A stretch of 64,000 nucleotides of DNA from Pseudofrankia coriaricola. GTDB taxonomy: Bacteria > Actinomycetota > Actinomycetes > Frankiales > Frankiaceae. Every line of letters begins with the position of its first letter. The stretch's first letter is position 1. Under the pieces are notes generated by a model that saw nothing but the letters and a program-made list of their open reading frames with translations, did no database searches and was not told the origin of the DNA. The stretch spans positions 43,942 to 107,941 of the forward strand of contig NZ_MBLO01000269.1 of the NCBI RefSeq assembly GCF_001854805.1, read 5' to 3'. The translations under genes and the position numbers were made by a program. Positions 60,291-64,000 of this stretch are shown one piece after another.

Positions 60291-60304
60291 AGCCCCCGCG
60301 GGGG
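60291..60304. terminator. GC palindrome between convergent genes
   Basis: GCCCCCGCGGGGGC lies between the end of the TSUP gene and the end of the convergent 60311 gene; a second dyad (GCCGCCGG ... CCGGCGGC) precedes it near 60234-60256. Confidence 0.35.
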
Positions 60305-60310
60305 CGCCTG

Positions 60311-62310
60311 TCAGTCGTCGCTGGTGGCGCCGTCCTCGTGGCGGGCTTCGAGCAGGGCGCACAACAGCTCGATCACGTCGGCGTGGGACTTGGTGAGAAC
60401 GGTGGTGTCGACCGCTCGGGCGTGGGCCAGGTCCGCTGCCGTGCTCGCGCCCAGCGGGCGGTCGAGCACCTCGGCCACCTCGCTGAGGCGCAGGTCGAAC
60501 AGGTTGATGGGGTTGGAGCTGTGGTCCAGGAAGGCGGCGTAGCCGCCGGCGGGGGACACGTGGGGGGTCCCGCCGCGGCGCAGCGCGGCGAGGCCGGCGA
60601 CCGGTGTCAGTGTGCGGGCGTCGAGCAGGTCCGGCTCGTTCTCGAGGAAGACGACGCCGGAGCGCAGCTGGGGGCTCGCGGCGGTGGCGTAACCGTCGAC
60701 GGCAGCCTCGAGCGTCAGGCCGGCGGCGACGTTCCAGGAGGTTATCCGTGACGGGCCGATGACCACGGCCATCAGCCGGTCCGGGCCGCAGAAGAACAGG
60801 CGCACGTACTCGTCGTCGACGGCGGCCTGGGCGATCGGGCGCAGGTCCGGGCCGAGGACCACCAGGTACCGGGCGCCGTCCGCGATCACTGACAGGGCGA
60901 GTCGGCCGGCCGCAGGCTCCGTCGCCAGGACCTCGAGCAGCGGGTCGGCATGGCCCAGCTCGGCGAGCAGCTCGCCCAGCCGGAGCAGGCGCGTCTCGGC
61001 GCCGGATGCGTCGCGCACCGACAGCGTGCGGTCGAGGCCGAGGACGAAGCCGTCGGCGTAGTAGGCGAGCCGGGGCTCCCAACGATGCGTCTGGGTGGGG
61101 CTCGTCTGCAGAACCCGCTCGGTCGTGTCGTGCCGGGTGAGCCGCCACTCGGGGCCGACGACGTCGCGGATGCCGCTCCACTCCTCGATGCGCTCGTGGT
61201 GAAACCCGACCCACATGAACGCCCCGCCGAGATCGAGATACTGCTTGAAGCGGCCGATCACGCCGAACTGGTCTCCTTTGACGACCTCCGGCAGGAACGT
61301 CGTCGTGTCCGGCCCGAGTTCGACGGAGCCCGCCGGGCGGCCGTCGGCGGTGGCGAAGCTGGCGATGGTCCGGTACCAGGGGAGCAGCGTCGGCCCGAGC
61401 CGGTTGGTCAGCCTCGTGCGGCCGGACACGCGCGACTCGTCGCCGCTGAACGCGACCGCCTCGAACCCGGCGTCGGGCCACGCCAGCCGACGGCAGGCCT
61501 GGGCGCGGACGCCCTGCACCGCGGCAGGCTGTGTCCGGACGAACCACCGGTGCAGCCGTCTCTCGTCAACGTCCCTGGGCGCCCAGCGGGCGGGCACCGC
61601 CCGGACGGCCTCGACGGCCCTGGCCAGCGGGAGGTCGAGCGCCAGGCGCCACAGCCCGTCGGCGTCGTGGCGGCGAGCGAGCTCCGCCGCGAGAAATGCG
61701 GTCTCCTCCCGCGTCACGACGACCGTGTCCGCGCCGCGGCCGGCGACGATCCCGACGAGGTCCAGGCCGTCGGCGCTGGCGAGCTCCAGGCGCATCGCGG
61801 CGCGCGTCGCCTCGTCCGCGCCGCGGTAGGCCGCCGCGAGCCGGTCGCTGTCCAGGCCGGGCGCGGCGGGCAGCTGGCCGGTCAGGACGTGGAAGCGGGC
61901 CTGGTGGTCCGGGTCTCAGGCAGGATGCCGCGGCGGACGCAGAAGGCGCCGATCGCCTGGCGGCTGGCCTGGCTGCGGCCGGGCTCGACGGCCGCCTCGA
62001 GCGCGGCGGCGGCGTACGTCCCCTCGTACGGCCAGGGCGGACGCTCCCCGCAGCCCGTGAGGAAATCCCAGGCGGCGTCCTGCGGGGCGACGAGCCAGCT
62101 GCGCCACAGCACGTAGGCCGCGAGCGACTTCCCGCGCCCCAGCCGCCAGGCGGCCCAGCGCTGGCCGAGGGGCCGTGCGCCGTCCGGCGACGGGCGCTGC
62201 GCGGCGCGGGCGAGCCGGACCAGGCGCCGTTCGTAACGCGCGGCGTGGGCGAGCCGGAGCAGGTGCCGTTCGTAACGTGCGGCGCGGGCGCGTCGTAGCC
62301 GGACGAACAT
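60311..62310 (-). pseudogene. Large protein of unknown function, frameshifted
   Basis: ATG 62310 opens an Arg-rich start with two copies of an A-R-Y-E-R-x-L-x-R-L-A repeat, then RWAAWRLGRGKSLAAYVLWRSWLVAPQDAAWDFL and up to FCVRRGILPE. At about 61915 the frame shifts by one base; DPDHQARFHVLTGQL continues in the next frame and runs through about 530 more residues to 60311, with WD-type stretches (YADGFVLGLDRTLSV, SWNVAAG). One missing G after GAG restores a single frame of about 660 residues. I do not recognise the family. An in-frame ATG at 61795 could give a 494-residue product. Confidence 0.6.
62215..62295 (-). repeat. 39-bp tandem duplication in the 5' end of the 60311 gene
   Basis: Two copies of about 39 bp, sharing GCCGTTCGTAACG and differing at a few bases, encode the A-R-Y-E-R repeats. 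Confidence 0.6.
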
Positions 62311-62552
62311 GGGCGTGCGGCCCGACCCGGGACGCGGCTCACCTCCCCTTACGTAACAGGTTAGTCGCGGTCCGGCTCCGGCGGGTGCCATCGTCGGATG
62401 GGTGAGCTGACCGAGGTGTGCGCGACGTGTGCGCGCACGTGCCGTCCCTGCCTGGCACAGACCGACACACGCCGGCACGGGAAGGTCCTGTGTGCCGGAC
62501 GGTGCGGGATAGGCCGGCATCACGCGACACCGACAAACACGGCATTTACCGC

Positions 62553-62802
62553 ACTACGGATCAGAAGGTTGGGGGTTCGAGTCCCTCCGAGCGCACAGTA
62601 CGTGCTCTGACCTGCACGTTCACATTTTCACAAGCGTGACGGCCTTCTGGCCTGTTATCAGATGGTTCGCCCGCCCGGATAAGTGCGACACGCACGGTTC
62701 CTCGTCTCGACGGACCGTGCGGCACTCATCGGCAGCGTGTAGCACCGGCCAGCTATTTTGGATCTTCCTGGGGCTCACGTGTGTGCGAGGTGTGCGCGAG
62801 CG
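62553..62802 (+). repeat. Direct repeat, right copy (tRNA-Arg 3' half plus ~200 bp), attR-like
   Basis: 62553-62596 repeats the 3' half of the tRNA-Arg gene exactly; the 5' half is missing, so it is not a tRNA gene. The next about 200 bp match those after the intact tRNA with scattered changes. GTGTGCGCG-type pairs occur here (62781/62790) and just outside at 62416/62427. Confidence 0.85.
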
Positions 62803-63113
62803 CACCGAAGGACACCCAGCCTTTCCTCGCCGATGACCCGCGGCAGTTCTGGCGCCTCGGTGCTGATGCAGGGGCGGGGACGCGGCTCGCCCGGCCCCGA
62901 CAGAAAATCGTGCCGACGGTCGCGCTTGCCGTTGTTGCTGCACTCGCCGGGATGTAGCAGATCGGCCGACCAGCGCAGGTTCGAGCCTCGCAGGGGGCAC
63001 GTACTTAGGAATTTTCCTGGCACTATTTGCCCTGCTCAATCGAGACCGGCAAGGGCTCTGCCGACTCCGACGATGAGAGATCGACGGCTGGAACCAGGGT
63101 CCGTCCGTCGGCC
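62803..63113. other. Intergenic region without a recognisable gene
   Basis: No supported frame. It holds the sequence downstream of the right repeat, up to the end of the last gene. Confidence 0.4.
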
Positions 63114-63980
63114 TCAGCGAGGTGACGTGGCGCGTCCGAGGACTCGTGCCGGAAGGGAACCGCCGCCGGCTGTCCAGACATCGCGGTCCTCGTAGGGCCA
63201 GGCGTAGACCGGGCTGCCGTCGCGGACGAGGTCCCGCAGGCCGGGGAGGTCGAGCTCCAGCGCCGACCACTCGTACAGGCGCTGCAGGCGGGGTTGGATC
63301 ACACCGTAGTCGAGCATCCGGCCGAGCCGGTGCTCGTCGAGAACATAGGTCATCAGCTCCTCGTCCAGCGGGTACTGGTTGGGCAGCACACGACCCAGCG
63401 ACAGGAACGCCCCCACGCCCCCGAGCCGTGGGTCACCGACGAGGCGACCCAGGACGGCGAACCGGCCGAGGGACAACCGCGGCGCCGCGACCAGCGCATG
63501 CGTGTACAGAACCCGCAGCAGGGTGACGTTCAAGAAGAATCGCTCGGGCCTGGACTCCACCACCGCGAGATCACGGTGGTCCAGGTAGGCGGCGGCGATG
63601 CTCGCGTTGTGGGCCCGGTACCAGTTCTGGGCCGTCGGTGCCGCGACGAACTCCAGCCACACCTTGACCGCCGGTGACGACAGTTCGCCCGTCATCCCGC
63701 CGGAGCGCGCCACGGCCTCGCAGCCGTCTCGGAGCAACCGGTCGTTCACGGCTCGCCACCAGCGGCTTCCCGGAGCATCCGCCTCCGGCGGGTTCAGCAC
63801 CCCGCGCTCGACCTGCCACCGCATGAACGACACGGCGGCCCGCCGGAAGGGGAGATGACGGGGAGCTCGACCGAACGGCCCGAGGTAAGTACGCGCCAAG
63901 AGCGCCAACCGGTCCCCGGGGCAGTCGCGTACCGCCGCGACCTGTGCCGCCGCCCAGTGCGGGGCATCCCCGTCCGTCAA
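63114..63980 (-). CDS. Conserved-looking actinobacterial protein of unknown function
   Basis: A 288-residue soluble, alpha-helical protein with many aromatic residues (FRRAAVSFMRWQVERGVLNPP, SRWWRAVNDRLLRDGCEA, NWYRAHNASIAAAYL, ERFFLNVTLLRVLYTHAL, YAWPYEDRDVW). No signal peptide, membrane helix or known catalytic motif. The consistent third-position GC and natural domain length argue that it is a real gene. It lies outside the att-flanked segment. I cannot assign a function. Confidence 0.65.
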   Translation of the reverse strand: MTDGDAPHWAAAQVAAVRDCPGDRLALLARTYLGPFGRAPRHLPFRRAAVSFMRWQVERGVLNPPEADAPGSRWWRAVNDRLLRDGCEAVARSGGMTGELSSPAVKVWLEFVAAPTAQNWYRAHNASIAAAYLDHRDLAVVESRPERFFLNVTLLRVLYTHALVAAPRLSLGRFAVLGRLVGDPRLGGVGAFLSLGRVLPNQYPLDEELMTYVLDEHRLGRMLDYGVIQPRLQRLYEWSALELDLPGLRDLVRDGSPVYAWPYEDRDVWTAGGGSLPARVLGRATSPR

Positions 63981-64000
63981 GGCGCCTCCCGAACCTGGCC

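Noticed and set aside
62553..62596. A second tRNA-Arg gene
   Set aside because: Only the 3' half is present; the acceptor 5' strand, D-arm and half of the anticodon stem are missing. It is an attachment-site copy.

Overview
The window is very GC-rich DNA with GTG, TTG and ATG starts, ATGA/GTGA gene overlaps and many actinobacterial protein families: a SigK/RskA pair, a HelD-type ATPase, GT87 and GtrA-fused glycosyltransferases, TatA, VOC, TSUP and HxlR proteins. This points to a soil or plant-associated actinomycete, possibly Frankia-like. That placement is inference from gene style; no 16S rRNA or other taxonomic marker is present.

Region 1 (1-12.4 kb) holds ordinary accessory and housekeeping genes: a NUDIX hydrolase, thioredoxin, a 14-helix drug-exporter-type MFS protein, an MmyB-like XRE regulator, two VOC proteins, two SAM methyltransferases, a phosphinothricin-acetyltransferase-like GNAT enzyme, an HxlR regulator with an SCP2-like tail, a membrane metalloprotease fused to an SRPBCC domain, and an AraC regulator.

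Region 2 (12.5-22.2 kb) is the most striking part. Two paralogous cassettes, each with a ferric-reductase-like flavoprotein, an anchored FMN-binding protein with an S-G-A-S flavinylation motif and an ApbE flavin transferase, flank an OmpR-type two-component system. They read as a duplicated extracytoplasmic flavin electron-transfer module. Both cassettes begin about 29 bp after an array of 7-bp direct repeats spaced exactly 11 bp apart. Similar arrays, at the same distance from the ATG, precede a second two-component system (28.5 kb) and a glycosyltransferase operon (32.0 kb). This suggests a PhoP-like regulon read from leaderless promoters.

Region 3 (22.4-45 kb) holds a HelD-like RNA polymerase recycling ATPase, an astacin-type metalloprotease with a small partner, SigK-RskA, the second two-component system, GT2-GtrA and GT39 glycosyltransferases, a LysR/PLP-dehydratase divergent pair, a MaoC/acyl-CoA dehydrogenase operon facing a CitE-like lyase and a phosphodiesterase, an amidohydrolase, and TatA. 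Strong hairpins sit between many convergent genes.

Region 4 (45.8-62.6 kb) lies between an intact tRNA-Arg(ACG) and a second copy of that tRNA's 3' half. Each is followed by about 200 bp of similar sequence, as expected of attachment sites. The segment carries a cell-envelope/redox gene group (beta-propeller lipoprotein, GT87, cytochrome-b-like molybdopterin oxidoreductase, methyltransferase, DUF2064, GT2) and then a decaying stretch. That stretch has four genes with apparent single-base frameshifts (response regulator, alpha/beta hydrolase, SDR, a large unknown protein) and a truncated DNA-3-methyladenine glycosylase. A degraded MFS remnant lies just before the tRNA. No integrase was recognised. 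The window ends in a gene of unknown function at 63.1-64.0 kb.
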